64,000 bases of DNA, taken from positions 1 through 64,000 of the forward strand of contig QVRM01006455.1 in the NCBI GenBank assembly GCA_003439945.1, given 5' to 3'. Below are positions 22,622-34,726 of the stretch, in pieces; within the stretch, counting starts at the first letter, position 1, and each line of letters begins with the position of its first letter. The notes beneath the pieces are model-generated. The model saw nothing but the letters and a program-made list of their open reading frames with translations. It was not told where the DNA came from and made no database searches. The translations under genes were made by a program, and so were the position numbers. The stretch comes from Dermanyssus gallinae (Eukaryota > Arthropoda > Arachnida > Mesostigmata > Dermanyssidae).

Positions 22622-22850
22622 ACGACAAATCCTAGGCGGCCGATCCTGGTCGCCCAAACGGTGTATTACAGGACCACTGAATACCTCGAAACACATTTGT
22701 TTGAAATTCATACCATATGTATCCAGTCCTACATTCGCCAACAGTGATACGTTTGGAATGCACGTGGGATTTGCAAAAGTTTTGTCTGCTTACGAAGTGA
22801 TAAGCATGAAATGAAGTCATCGCTATAGATGATTTTATTTGCGAGAAATA
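22622..22850 (-). pseudogene. Tc1/mariner-superfamily transposase remnant, unit 1
   Basis: On the minus strand: SFHAYHFVSRQNFCKSHVHS, then GECRTGYIWYEFQTNVFRG, and in another frame VIHRLGDQDRPPRICRLY. The order and wording fit the middle of a DDE transposase: an acidic first block before FVSRQN, a second block around a Gln-Gln-Asp motif, then a PPRSCDLTPLD-type third block. The third block ends abruptly at the TA tract. It is the degenerate ancestor of the remnants in units 2-7. Confidence 0.55.
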
Positions 22851-24094
22851 CTCCCAACTTTTTTATTCTCTCGGAAATGTAATAAGTTTCGAGTCGTGAA
22901 ATTTCGCCAATGAGCCAAGCTGAGTAACACCAACAATTGGCATTCATGCGCCTCTGCACTCCAATCGACACCGCCAAGCTTAATTCTTAGATCCTTCGGA
23001 AACCTGCGATGAAAAATTTGTCCTCCGAGAGAATCCAGCAGACAAAGATTCGGGTCCAAAGGCGCCGGCAGCAGTTTCCAGAGTCAACTCAAGGGAAACG
23101 TCCACTCAATTGAAAACTATGCAACATTGCAAGCTATGCAATGTTGTTTGTGAAATATCCATTGAGGCATCGTTCACGCTAAACGTATGAGAAGAAATTA
23201 AATGATCAGTACGGATCTATACTGCTAATAAGGCCAACTAGTTCAATAAAAATTCACTCAAACTCGTCCATTTTTCGCCGAGACAACGCACGACCCCATG
23301 TGAGTAACACTGGCCTTAGGAAATATACAACCTGGGGACTAATTGAGCATCCAGCAACCCCTCGGAGCTTGCACCTTTCGATTAGCACTCACTTCCGTCC
23401 TGCCGCTTGTTACGGGTAGTGACAATGACGGTGCCGCACACAGGCATGCACCCAAATAGAACATCGAACATTTGTGCATAGATAATACTGCTTTCTTTCA
23501 TTGTCCTAACTAAGATTCTGAAGGGGTGGAATAGATGCTGTCGATAACGCAAGACATAAATGACACGATATGAAGTAAAATGCGCATGTGTCTATACCAT
23601 TATGCAAACGTCATTTGCAAGATAACAAAACAGATGCAAAAATTGTCCTACCTGTTATTAATTGTCATTTGTCTAGTAAACCTCTTGTGTAAAGATGTCT
23701 TGGCAATTTGTACGGCCTCCATTCTGTACTCCTTGTTCGAGATCTCCCGGCACGCGTCCTCTTGACGGTTCCGCTACAACACGACTAATAAAATAAAATA
23801 CATATATAGATTATATCGGCTAAAAGTCCGATAAAAAGTAATTGCAATGGCCTACCACTATGACGACATGAGTTAACACAGCAAACGCTTATAAATGCTA
23901 AGCATCTATTCCTTGCATAACCAAATCGTGTATCTGCATGTTCATGATCTTCAGTTTAAATTAAAAAGGTCTCTTGTTATCACAGCGCTCGGAAAAGACT
24001 TCATGAACGAGAGCTCGACGCTTATAAAGTGCCTTGCACGCTGTAAAACGAACCTATATACCATATGAAATAAATGTCAGTGGACGCCCTTTTC

Positions 24095-25606
24095 TCAAAC
24101 AATACGAGTACACGTCACCATATCACTTCCTGATCGGGTGTAGCTGTTTTTGCGGTTCGAATGACGTAGACGCCCAGATGATGGCCAATTATCGTCTTGT
24201 TGCTTCTCAGGCGACGTTGCTCTGAACGATAAGCGTTGATCAGTTACAGATTCCGATTTTTTAGAGAGATTATCACAACCATCCTCATCGGCCAAGGACG
24301 ATCCCTGCTCTTCCATTTGTCGCCGAATCATTTCCATCACCCACTCGGGGATGGTAACGTCTGGATCGTCTAGGTCCCCACGTGCTGTATCTTGAAGGAG
24401 ACCGGCAACACAGCAGGAAGCCTCGCCCTTAAAGCGCCCCGTCTCTGCTCTCGACGCAAGTCTTCATCCGGCTCCGACGAGAATCCCTTAGCAATTTAGT
24501 AATTGAAGAACATTATAATATCGGACGTATATATCAGATCGTATGTATGTGCAACCAAAATAAGCATAAGTGCAATGCAGCATAAATCAGCACGACTCAC
24601 TGTTACAGGACCACATGTTCACAAGTCGCAAGTGACTGTTGTTTCCATAATGCTGATGTATTTTTGATATAAATTTGGCAACCAGCGGATAACCAGCTAG
24701 TTATTTAACAGTGAAATGCACATTGTTTATTTTGACTTGTTTGCCTGTGATCGACTCATTGAATCGTACTAGTGTATTTAAAATAGAATTATATTAAAAT
24801 GTCCTTAATATAATTGCATTAAATAGCGTTATGTTTGGGGGTGTGAGAGCGTTCACTAGCTAAAACGTACCTCAGGTGGGATATTGTCCGTGGTGTGGGG
24901 CTCTTTAATGTTCTCGTCAAAATCCGAACAGTTGACGGAGCCCACGAAGGAAGCACTTTTGCCGAAAAGCAGAGCGGCGGCTAGATAGCGCAAGCGATAC
25001 CCGCAAGCGACTGCCACCCAGCCCGCGACGAAAGGCCACGCCTTTTGCGGTAGCCACCATCTTTTGCTTGCCTTCCGGTTGTCTGGACTGTAAACCAGCA
25101 AAATAAATCCATCATTGTATCAAAATACATATATGTATAATTGTAGTGGTGATATTTTTAGTTATAACACTAAGTTTCCCTGCGAAAGACTTTTCTGCTA
25201 CTCAACAAGCCGTCATTACAATATAAGAAATTGTAGAAGAAGCAATGTCAATTTCAGTTTCAATCTTTCGTTCAACATGCGACTTTGATTTAGTTCAGAG
25301 CATTGCCAGAATAAAGATTTGATTGGCGATCGATACCTAAAAAGCGAAAGAGTCTCAAGGGTACTTACAATGTCTTGCGGGAAAGTCATCACCTCGGGCT
25401 CATTTTCACGCGAGATGAGCTTTATTTTTAGCTGACTTTGTAGCCTCGTATCTGTCACAGCTCCAGATAGCTGGAAAGCAAAGATGAATATATTTTTAGT
25501 ACGTTGGTTGTTTAGAGTATCAATACAACGATATAATCGATAAGCATGGTGTTTAAGATTTTTTAGAACTTAAACTAACATTCACTTGCTCACTTAAACT
25601 TGACAT
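24095..25606 (-). pseudogene. array gene, minus-arm copy in unit 1
   Basis: Gene of unknown function read right to left. A candidate ATG (MSSLSEQ) is at 25606. Exon 2 is 25470-25369: acceptor tttgctttccag, donor att|gtaagt, 34 codons from LSGAVTDTRLQSQLKIKL to TFPQDI, open. Exon 3 is 25087-24871: acceptor gctggtttacag, donor gag|gtacgt. It includes a hydrophobic stretch (FVAGWVAVACGYRLRYLAAA) and ends SDFDENIKEPHTTDNIPPE, but an extra base puts the start and end in different frames. Exon 4 starts at 24486 (FSSEPDEDLRREQ) and is frame-broken after about 37 codons; the remainder is open at 24340-24095. The TATA box used in the other units is mutated here (ttatttaca). Nothing known matches it. 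Confidence 0.5.
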
Positions 25607-25969
25607 TGTCTTGGCCAAATTCAAAATCTCTTATTTACAACAGAACGTGAAATTAATCTCTGTGCTCTATACAGACGTGCTAATCAGATGTGTACCAATC
25701 TTGTTGTTGTTGTGCTGTATCCATTATCAGTCACTTCATTAGCGTTCCTTGTTGAAGGTAATCATGGCACAAAAGAAGCTGGTCCAGTAGCTGCAATAAT
25801 GAAAAGGTCTAATATGGTGATCTCTGTAACCGCTCCAAGTGATGTGTTATGAACAAACCGGAATTGCGTCTGAATATATATATATACGTGCACGAATCAT
25901 GTGGTAACACTGCATGGCCTGATATATACATCAGATATTATAATGTTCAACAAGTAGTAAATTGCTAAG

Positions 25970-26349
25970 GAATTGTCGTCGGAGCCGGAGGAAGATTTGC
26001 GTCGAGCGCAGAGGCGGCGTGCTGTGAGAGCAAGGCTGCCTGCCGGATTGCCGGTGTACTACAAGATGCACCACAGGGACCTAGAGAATCTGGGCGTAAC
26101 CATCCCCGAATGGGTGATGAAAAAAATCAGCGGCAAATAGAGGAACAAGGCTCATCCCCTGCCGATGGATTAGATTCAGATGATCTCCCGTCCGTAGTCG
26201 AAAGCTGCAGCTGGTCAACGGCATCGTCAGCAGATCAACGCCGCCCGAAAAGCACCAAGATGATAATGGGCCATCCTCTGAAATCGCGCTACCGTCCATG
26301 TCTTCCAGACCGCAAAAATGGCTACACCCTAGGGTGCAGAGGAGGATAG
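25970..26349 (+). pseudogene. array gene 3' exon, plus arm, unit 2
   Basis: Same exon as 21552-21932. A 1-nt deletion in gtgatgaaaaaaatcag creates a TAG at 26138-26140. The rest of the exon stays open in the shifted frame to 26349. This exact lesion is shared by units 4, 5 and 6. Confidence 0.65.
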
Positions 26350-27164
26350 ATAGTGTGTTACTGCGTACTCGTATTGCCAAAGAAAGAGGCGTTTATGACG
26401 ACGTTCATTTCATATTGATATGTTGTTAGTTCCTCTTGAAGCGCCCAAAGCATCTTACGAGCGTAAAGTTGTTGGTCGTCATGTTCATGAGGTCGCTTTG
26501 GAGCGTTGATAGCGAAAAGCTCTTCCTAAACTAAGCTGAATACCATGATTAAGCATATACATACGATTTGGTTATGCAAGGACTTGGCGCTTAGCATTTA
26601 ATTGCTACTGCGACTAACTCATGTCGTCATAGCCGAACGCCAATGTCAAAAGACTTTCAGCCAATGTAATATACACATATAATTCTATGTATTACCTTTG
26701 TAATAGCAGAACAATCAAAATGATGCTTATCAGGAGATCCCGAAGAGGAGGTACACAATGGAGGCAGTAAAAGCAGTACAAGATCGTCAGTACAAGGGGC
26801 CTAGATAAATTACAATTTTAACAAGTACGACAATTTTCACATCTGTTTCATTATTTAGCAAAATGTGTGTGCATACATGGTATAAATAAGTGCACATTCA
26901 GTTTCATATCGTGTCACGTATGTCTTGAATTATCAACAGCTGTATAGATTTCATTTAATTTTACCATTTAGGTGCTTCATTAAAACAACGAATGAAAGCG
27001 TATGTATATATTAAAAAAAACACACATACTAGGCGGCCGATCCTGGTATCCCAAACGGGGTATTAGAGGACCATTGAATACTTGCGATATGCAATTGTTT
27101 TATCTGATGTGTGGCAAGTGGCACTGTCTTGTTCAAAACACATCTCTTTGAGATTCATACCATC

Positions 27165-27360
27165 TTTTTTTTGGATTTTCCGTAAGGCTATTGCCCATAT
27201 ACGGTTTTTTTTCAGGTCATGGCTATTTTAATCCACTCCGGCATTTACCTTGTCTAAATTGGAAAGCATGCAAACCAATTTAAGAGTGGCCGGTCTGGGT
27301 CTCGAACCCAGTCCTCCCGAATGCAAGGCAAAGGCTTTGCCACTAAGCCATCTTGCTCGG
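27165..27360 (-). mobile_element. tRNA-derived SINE in array, unit 2
   Basis: Minus-strand head CCGAGCAAGATGGCTTAGTG (A box TGGCTTAGTGG) at 27360, then CTGGGTTCGAGACCCAG (B box in a perfect T-arm) to about 27285. A unique body follows, containing CCGTATATGGGCAATAGCCT, and ends in an A-rich tail at 27165. TGC sits at the expected anticodon position, suggesting an Ala-like origin, but the anticodon stem does not pair well. It lies within the transposase remnant and is absent from units 1 and 3. Confidence 0.7.
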
Positions 27361-27544
27361 TTTATATTCTCTCGGAAATGTAATAAGTTTCGAGTCGTGA
27401 AATTTCGCCAATGAGTGGCGGTTTTGTCTCGCTGTATCGGTCGTTTCTGTTGTGCATGTTTGCACAGCCGGTTCATACACGTTTTGTTTAATTCTTCTAA
27501 AAGTGTTCAATTCAGATGATTTCTCAAATCCCCTTGAAAATGGT

Positions 27545-28020
27545 AGCCGTCACCTTCTCCGCAGACAATACAGTTCTAACATTCTCGATGAACGTTCAGC
27601 AGGTACTGTTTACTGCTCTGGCAAGTGTTTTTACTTGGGTATGTAGAGGTGGATTTAATGGTCGTCCACACTCACCAATTGACGCTATAAGACTTATGGA
27701 TTGCGACAAGCATTGCCGCAAAATGTTTTTCGCGTATGTTCTTGATCGATGGTCTACAATCGCGGTGCCTAAACTACTCTTTTGTGCAGTATAATGCACT
27801 TCACCTACTTAGATGCCTCTGGTTTCAACTACATCAAGTATCTTCATTCGGCGATCAACGAAATCACACCGGAGTATCCTGACGAGTCGGCCAACAGCGC
27901 GCTTTTGCTCCCTTCCTCTTCACTACTTAGGTTGGTGCAAAAGCTTTTGTTGTTTTCGCACCAACTCCTTTCGGAGAATTGCAGTGCTCTCGATGCAACA
28001 TCAGCATAATAATGGTGATA
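27545..28020 (+). other. core block with two unidentified open frames (units 2, 3, 7 only)
   Basis: Present here, at about 32706-33182 and at about 51984-52456; absent from units 1, 4, 5 and 6. Plus-strand frames: TWVCRGGFNGRPHSPIDAIR to RWSTIAVPKLLFCAV (27516-27794), then MHFTYLDASGFNYIKYLHSA to LSENCSALDATSA (27794-28009), the latter right after a splice-acceptor-like tcttttgtgcag. The minus strand is also open over much of it, so the coding strand is uncertain. Frames are conserved with few changes among the three copies. No family recognised. Confidence 0.35.
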
Positions 28021-29604
28021 CGTTTATTAAGGAGTGGCCGTTACTGCAGCCCCATAGGATCTGCTTTGGCGCTAACATTTTACTTGCTTTATAAGAAAAC
28101 AGAGACATAATAAATATGAAAGTGCAAAATAGGTGTTTTGCTGTGCGACCTCCAAAAGGGTGCTCAACGCTGTTAAGGTTTGTCGAAACATCTTCAAGCA
28201 TTTCGGAAACAACTCAGACAACGAATGGACCTGCCGAAAATGGTTTGTCAGGTGCCCGTAGTCCAGGAGAAATTAACCTGGACAAAAACCACGGTCCGGT
28301 CAATTCTCATTGCTGGAAAAGTTTGGAATAACTTTTAACCCCTGTGGGTTCCTCACAGATCGAGTAACACCAACAAATTGACGTTATGTGCCTCTGCACT
28401 CCAATCATCCACCGCCGAGCTTTATTCTTGGATCCTTCGGAAACCTGCGATGAAAAATTTGTCCTCCGAGAGAATGCAAGCAGACCAAGATTCGGGTCCA
28501 AAGGCGCCGGCAGCCAGTTCCCAGAGTCAACCCAAGCGAAACGTCAACTCAATTGCAAACTATGCAATGTTGTATTGCAAACTATGCAACATTGCAAGCT
28601 ATGGAATGTTGTTTGTGAAATAGTCGATTGAGGCATCGTTTGCGCTAAACGCACGAGAACCGAGAGAAACCAGATGATCAGTAAGGATCTATACTGCTAA
28701 TAAGGCCAACTAGTGAATAAAAATTCACCCAAACTTGTCCATCTTTCACTGAGACAACGCACGACCTCATGTGAGTAACACCGGCCTTAGGAAAATATAT
28801 AACCTGAGCTGGGGACTAACTGAGCATCCAACAACTCCGCGGAGCTTGCACCTTTCGACTAGCACTCACTCCCGTCTCGCCGCTTGTTACGGGTATAGTG
28901 ACTATGACGATGCCGCACACGTGCATTCACCCAAATAGAACATCGTACATTTGTGCATAGATTATACGCTTTCTTTCATTGTCCTAACTAAGATTCTAGA
29001 GGGTGGAATGGTTGCTGTCGATAATGCAAGCCATAAATGATACGATGAAATGAAATGTGCATGTTTCTATACCATTATGCAAACGTAATTTGCAAGATAA
29101 CAAAACTGATGCAAACATTGGTTACCTGTTATTAATTATAATTTGTCTAGTAAACCTCTTGTGTAAAGATGTCTTGGCAATTTGTACTGCCTTCATTCTG
29201 TACTCCTTGTTCGAGATCTTGCAGGACGGCATGCGTCCTTTTGACGGTTCCGCTACAACACGAATAATAAAATACATATATAGATTGAATAGCCTAAAAG
29301 TCCGATAAAAAAGTAATTGCAATGGCCTACGACTATGACGACACGAGGTTAACACAGCAAACGCATATAAATGCTAAGCACCTATTCCGTTGCATAACCA
29401 AATTGTGTATATCTAGCATGTTCATGAATCTTCAGTTTAAATTAGAAAGGTCTCTTGTTATCACAGCGCTCGGAAAAGACATTCACGAACGAGAGCTCGG
29501 CGCTTATAAAGTGCCTTGCACGCTGTAAAACGAACCTATATACCATATGAAATAAATGTCAGTGGGTGCCCTTTTCTCAAACAATACGAGTACACGTCAC
29601 CATA

Positions 29605-31007
29605 TCACTCCCTGATCGAGGTGTGTTGTTTTTGCGATTCGAATGACGTGGACGCCCAGATGATGGACCAATTATCGTCTTGTTGCTTCTCGGGCGACGT
29701 TGCTCTGGACGATAACCGTCGATCAGTTAAAGCTTTCGATTTTTCAGGGGGAGGATTCACAACCATCATCATTGGCCAAGGACGATATCTCTGCTCTTCC
29801 ATTTGTCGCCGAATCTTTTCCATCACCCACTCGGGGATGGTAACGTCTGGATCGTCTAGGTCCCCACGTGCTGTATCTTGAAGGAGACCGGCAACACGGC
29901 AGGAAGCCTCGCCCTCAAAGCGCCCCGTCTCTGCTCTCGACGCAAGTCTTCATCCGGCTCCGACGAGAATCCCTTAGCAATTTAGTAATTGAAGAACATT
30001 ATAATATCGGATAGTATATATCAGATCGTATGTGTGTGCCAACTACAATAAACATAAGTGCAATGCAGCATAAATCAGCACGGCTCACTGTTACAGGATC
30101 ACATGTTCACAAGTCGCAACTGACTGTTGTTTCTATAATGCTGATGTATTTTTCATACTAAATTTGCCGACCAGCTGATAACCAACTAGCTATTTGACAG
30201 TGAAATGCACATTTTATTTTGACTTGGTGCCTGTGATCGACTCATTGAAGCGTACTAGTGTAATTAAAATCGAATGATATTAAAATGAATTTACTTATAA
30301 TTGCATTAAATAGCGTTATGTTTGGGAGTGGAAGCGTTCACTAGCGAAAGCATACCTCAGGTGGGATATGGTCCGTGGTGTGGGGCTTTTTATTGTTCTC
30401 GTTAAAATCCGAACAGTTGATGGACCCCTACGAGGAAAGGCCACGCTTTTTACGGCGGTCACCATATTTTGCTTGTCTTCCGGCTGTCTGGACTGTAAAC
30501 CACCAAAATAAATCCATAATTTTATCGAAATACCCATATGAATAAACGTAGTGGTAATCTTTTGAGTTCTAGCACTTGGTTTCTCTGCGAAAGACTTTTC
30601 TGCTACTCAGCAAACCGTCATTACAATATAAGAAGAAATTGTAGAAGAAGCAATGTCAATTTCAGTTTCAACCTTTCGTTCAACATGCGATTTTGATTTA
30701 GTTTAGAGCATTGCTAGAATAAAGATTTTATTAGCGATCGATACCTAAAAAACCCGATTCTCAAGAGTACTTACAATTTCTTGCGGGGTAGTCGAAAAAA
30801 TCAGCTCGGGCTCATTTTCACGCGAAATGAGCTTTGTTTTTAGCTGACTTTGTAGCCTCGTATCTGTCACAGCTTCAGATGGCTAGAAAAAAAGATGAAT
30901 TTATTGTTAGTACGTTTGTTGTTTATAGTATCAATACAACAATATAATCCATAAGCATGGTGTTTAATATTTTTTAGAACTTAAACTCACTTGCACAAAC
31001 TTAACAT
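29605..31007 (-). pseudogene. array gene, minus-arm copy in unit 2
   Basis: TATA box at 31031-31040 (minus GTATATAAG); candidate ATG 31007. Exon 2 is 30882-30775, 108 bp, 36 codons, fully open, from PSEAVTDTRLQSQLK to IFSTTPQEI. It is 6 bp longer than in units 1 and 6, an in-frame indel. Exon 3 (about 30496-30357) reads SRQPEDKQNMVTAVK and then continues in a shifted frame; it lacks the roughly 80-bp hydrophobic segment found in units 1 and 3-6. The donor is weaker (gtatgc). Exon 4 starts near 29970 and is frame-broken after KIQHVGT, as in every minus arm. Unknown function. Confidence 0.5.
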
Positions 31008-31384
31008 TGTCTTGGCCAAATTTAAAATCTCTTATATACAACAGAACGTGAAATTCATATCTGTGCTCTATACAGAGGTGCCAATCAGATGTGTACCAAT
31101 CTCGTTGTTGCTGTGCTGTATCCATTATCAGTCACTTCATTAGCGTTCCTTGTTAAAGGTAATCATGGCACAAAAGAAGCTGGTCCCGTAGCTGCCATAA
31201 TTAAGAAGTCTAATGTGGTGACCTCTGTAACCGCTCCAAGTGATGTGTTATGAACAAACCGGTAATCCGTCTGAATATATATATATATATATATATATAT
31301 ACGTGCACCAATCATGTGGTGGCACTGCATGGCCTGATATATACATCAGATATTATAATGTTCAACAAGTAGTAAATTACTAAG

Positions 31385-31746
31385 GAATTGTCGTCGGAAC
31401 CGAAAGAAGATTTGCGTCGAGAACAAAGGCGACGCGCTGTGAGAGCAAGGTTGCCTACCGAATTGCCGGTATACTACAAGATGCACCACAGGCGTAACCA
31501 TCACCGAATGGGTAATGGAAAAAATTCAGCGGCAAATAGAGGCACAAGGCTCATCCTTTGCCGATGGATTAGATTCTGATGATCTCCCGTCTGTAGTCGA
31601 CAGCTGCAGCTGGTCGACGTATATCGTTCAGATACACGTCGCCCGAAAAGCACCAAGATGATAATGGGCCCTCATCTGAACCGGTGCTACCGTCCACGTC
31701 ATCCAGACCGCAAAAATGGCTACACCCTAGGGTGCAGAGGAGGATA
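31385..31746 (+). pseudogene. array gene 3' exon, plus arm, unit 3
   Basis: Same exon, but with a private 16-bp deletion after KMHHR (near 31490), which shifts frame and stops at 31577-31579. It lacks the 1-nt deletion of units 2, 4, 5 and 6, so this copy broke independently. Confidence 0.65.
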
Positions 31747-32264
31747 GATAGTGTGTTACCGCGTACCTCGCATTGCCTAAGAAAGGGGCGTCTATGACGA
31801 CGTTATTTCGTATTGATAAGTTGTTAGTTCCTTTTATAGCGCCCAAAGCATCTTAGAAGCGTAGAGTAGTTGGTCGTCTGAATACTATGAACAATCATAT
31901 ACACACGATTTGGATATGCAAGGACTTGGTGCTTAGCATTTAATTGCTACTGCGACTAACTCATGTCGTCATAGCCCTACGCCATTGTCAAAAGACTTTC
32001 AGCCAATATAATATATACATACAAGTTTATGTATTACCCTTGTAATAGCAGAACTATCAAATGATGCTTAACGGGAGATCCCGAAGAGGAGGTACAAAAT
32101 GAAGGCAGTAAAAGCAGAACAATATCGTCATTACAAAAAGCCCAGATAAATTACAATTTTAACAAGTACAACAATTTTCACATCTGTTCCATTATTTAGC
32201 AAAATGCGTGAGCGTACATGGTATAGACAAATGCACATTTTGTTTCATAATATATAAAGGCGAC

Positions 32265-32540
32265 AAATCCTAGGCGGCCGATCCTGGTCGCCCAAACGGG
32301 GTATTATAGCACCATTGAATACCTGCTTCATGTGATGTGTGGCAAGTGCCACTGTCTTGTTGGAACCACATTCCTTTGAGATACATCCCATATGCATTCA
32401 GCCCTACATTCGCCAACAGGGATACGTCTAGAATGCACGCGGGGTTTGCGAAAGTTTTGTCTGCTTACGAAACTGATAAGCATGAAATGGAGTCATCGCT
32501 AAAGATGATTTAATTTGCCAGAAGTACTCCCCAACTTTTT
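32265..32540 (-). pseudogene. Tc1/mariner-superfamily transposase remnant, unit 3 (longest)
   Basis: On the minus strand, read with frame changes: IIFSDDSHFMLI, SFVSRQNFRKPRVHSRR, then Gln/Asp-containing QQDSGTCHTSHE, then a terminus equivalent to DRPPRI. The first block keeps Asp; the third is truncated at the plus-side edge. It represents the state before SINE insertion: where units 2 and 4-7 carry the SINE, this unit retains about 165 bp of transposase sequence. Confidence 0.55.
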
Positions 32541-33284
32541 GAGTCTACGTTTCGAGTCGTGCAATTTTGCCAACGAGTGGCGGTTTTGTCACGCTGTATC
32601 GGTCGTTTCTGCTGTGCATGTTTGCACAGCCGGTTCATACACATTCCTGTTTAATTCTTCTATAAGTATTCAATTCAGATGATTTCTCGAAATCCTCTTG
32701 AGAATGGTAGCCGTCACCTTCTCCGCAGAATACAGTTCTAGCATTCCTCGAGGAACATTTAGCAAGGTACTGTTTGCTGCTCTGGCAGGTGTTTTTAACT
32801 TGGGTATGTAGAGATGGATTTAATGGTCGTCCACACTCACCAATTGACGCTATAAGACTTACGGATTGCGACAAGCATTGCCGCAAAATGTTTTTCGCGT
32901 ATCTTCTTGATCGCTGGTCTACAATCGCGGCGCCTAAACTACTCTTTTGTGCAGTATAATGCACTTCACCTACTTAGATGCCTCTGGTTTCAACTACGTC
33001 AAGTGTCTTCATTCGGCGATCAACGAAATCACACCGGAGTATCCTGACGAGTCGGCCAACAGCGCGCTTTTGCTCCCTTCCTCTCCACTACTTAGGTTGG
33101 TGCAAAACCTTTTGTTGTTTTCGCACCAACTCGTTTCGGAGAATTGCAGTGCTCTCGATGCAACATCAGCATAATAATGGTGATACGTTAATGAGGAGTG
33201 GCCGTTACTGCAGCCCATAGGATCTGCTTTGGCGCTAACATTTTACTTGCTTTATAAGAAAACAGAGACATAATAAACATTCAA

Positions 33285-33779
33285 GTGCAAAATCGGTGTT
33301 TTGCTGTGCGACCTCCAAAAGGGTGCCCAACGCTGTTAAAGTTTGTCGAAACATCTTCAAAACCTTCGGAAACAACTCGGAGAACGAATGGACCTGCCGA
33401 AAATGGTTTGCCAGGTGCCCGTAGTCCAGAAAAAATTAACCTGGACAAAAAACCACGGTCCGGTCAATTCTCATTGCTGGAAAAGTTTGGAATAACTTTT
33501 AACCCCTGTGGGTTTCTCACAGATCGAGTAACACCAACAAATTGGGTTCATGTGCCTCTGCACTCCAATCGCCACCGCCGAGCTTTATTCTTAGATCCTT
33601 CGGAAACCTGCGATGAAAAATTTGTCCTCCGAGAGAATGCAAGCAGACCAAGATTCGGGTCCAAAGGCGCCGGCAGCAGTTCCCAGAGTCAACCCAAGCG
33701 AAACGTCAACTTAATTGCAAACTATGCAATGTTGTATTGCAACTATGCAACATTGCAAGCTATGGAGTGCTGTTTGTGA
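33285..33779 (+). other. core open frame, 164 codons, unit 3
   Basis: Frame from QNRCFAVRPPKGCPTLLKFV through LDPSETCDEKFVLREN to ATLQAMECCL. The equivalent frame is 174 codons in unit 7 (52562-53086), and shorter because of stops or shifts in units 2 (28116), 4 (37927), 5 (42530) and 6 (47130). In units 2 and 4-6 the start context is aatATGaa(a/c)gtgcaaaat; here the ATG is ATT. No domain recognised; Lys/Arg/Pro rich with no membrane segment. It may be an exon or a chance frame. Confidence 0.3.
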
Positions 33780-34726
33780 AATATCGATTGAGGCATCGTT
33801 TACGCTAAACGCACAAGAAGAAACCAGATGATCAGTACGGATCTATACTGCTAATAAAGCCAACTAGTTGAATAAAAATTCACCCAAACTTGTCCATCTT
33901 TCACTGAGACAACGCACGACCTCATGTGAGTAACACCGGCCTTAGAAAATATATAACCTGAGCTGGGGACTAACTGAGCATCCAACAACTCCGCGGAGCT
34001 TGCACCTTTCGACTAGCACTCACTCCCGTCTCGCCGCTTGTTACGGGTATAGTGACTATGACGATGCCGCACACGCGCATTCACCCAAATAGAACATCGT
34101 ACATTTGTGCATAGATTACACGCTTTCTTTCATTGTCCTAACTAAGATTCTGAAGGGTGGAATTGTTGCTGTCGATAATGCAAGACATAAATGACACGAT
34201 TAAATAAAATGTGCATGTTTCTATACCATTATGCAAACGTAATTTGCAAGATAACAAAACTGATGCAAACATTGGTTACCTGTTATTAATTATAATTTGT
34301 CTAGTAAACCTCTTGTGTAAAGATGTCTTGGCAATTTGTACTGCCTTCATTCTGTACTCCTTGTTCGAGATCTTGCAGGACGGCATGCGTCCTTTTGACG
34401 GTTCCGCTACAACACGAATAATAAAATACATATAAAGATTAAATAGCCTAAAAGTCCGATAAAAAAGTAATTGCAATGGCCTACGACTATGACGACACGA
34501 GGTTAACACAGCAAACGCATATAAATGCTAAGCACCTATTCCTTGCATAACCAAATTGTGTATATCTGCATGTTCATGATCTTCAGTTTAAATTAGAAAG
34601 GTCTCTTGTTATCACAGCGCTCGGAAAAGACTTCACGAACGAGAGCTCGGCGCTTATAAAGTGCCTTGCACGCTGTAAAACGAACCTATATACCATATGA
34701 AATAAATGTCAGTGGGTGCCCTTTTC

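Larger units (their letters stand above)
21500..25917. repeat. tandem array unit 1 (4418 bp)
   Basis: Plus arm 21500-22550, core 22551-23540, minus arm 23541-25875, then a short TA tract and the junction hexamer gcatgg at 25912-25917. The core holds a transposase remnant (22625-22850). It lacks the SINE and about 1 kb of core present in unit 2: sequence passes straight from gtgaaatttcgccaatgag (22895-22913) to ctgagtaacaccaac (22919). Confidence 0.85.
25918..31332. repeat. tandem array unit 2 (5415 bp)
   Basis: Contains every module: plus-arm exon at 25970, transposase remnant about 27030-27160, SINE 27165-27360, the roughly 480-bp core block 27545-28020, a core frame at 28116-28331, and a minus arm with exon 2. 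The junction gcatgg is at 31327-31332. Confidence 0.85.

Noticed and set aside
27285..27360. tRNA gene calls for the array element and the heads at 5282, 15560, 59811 and 61091
   Set aside because: The heads have Pol III boxes but poor anticodon stems, continue into non-tRNA bodies and are dispersed or repeated, so they are SINE heads.
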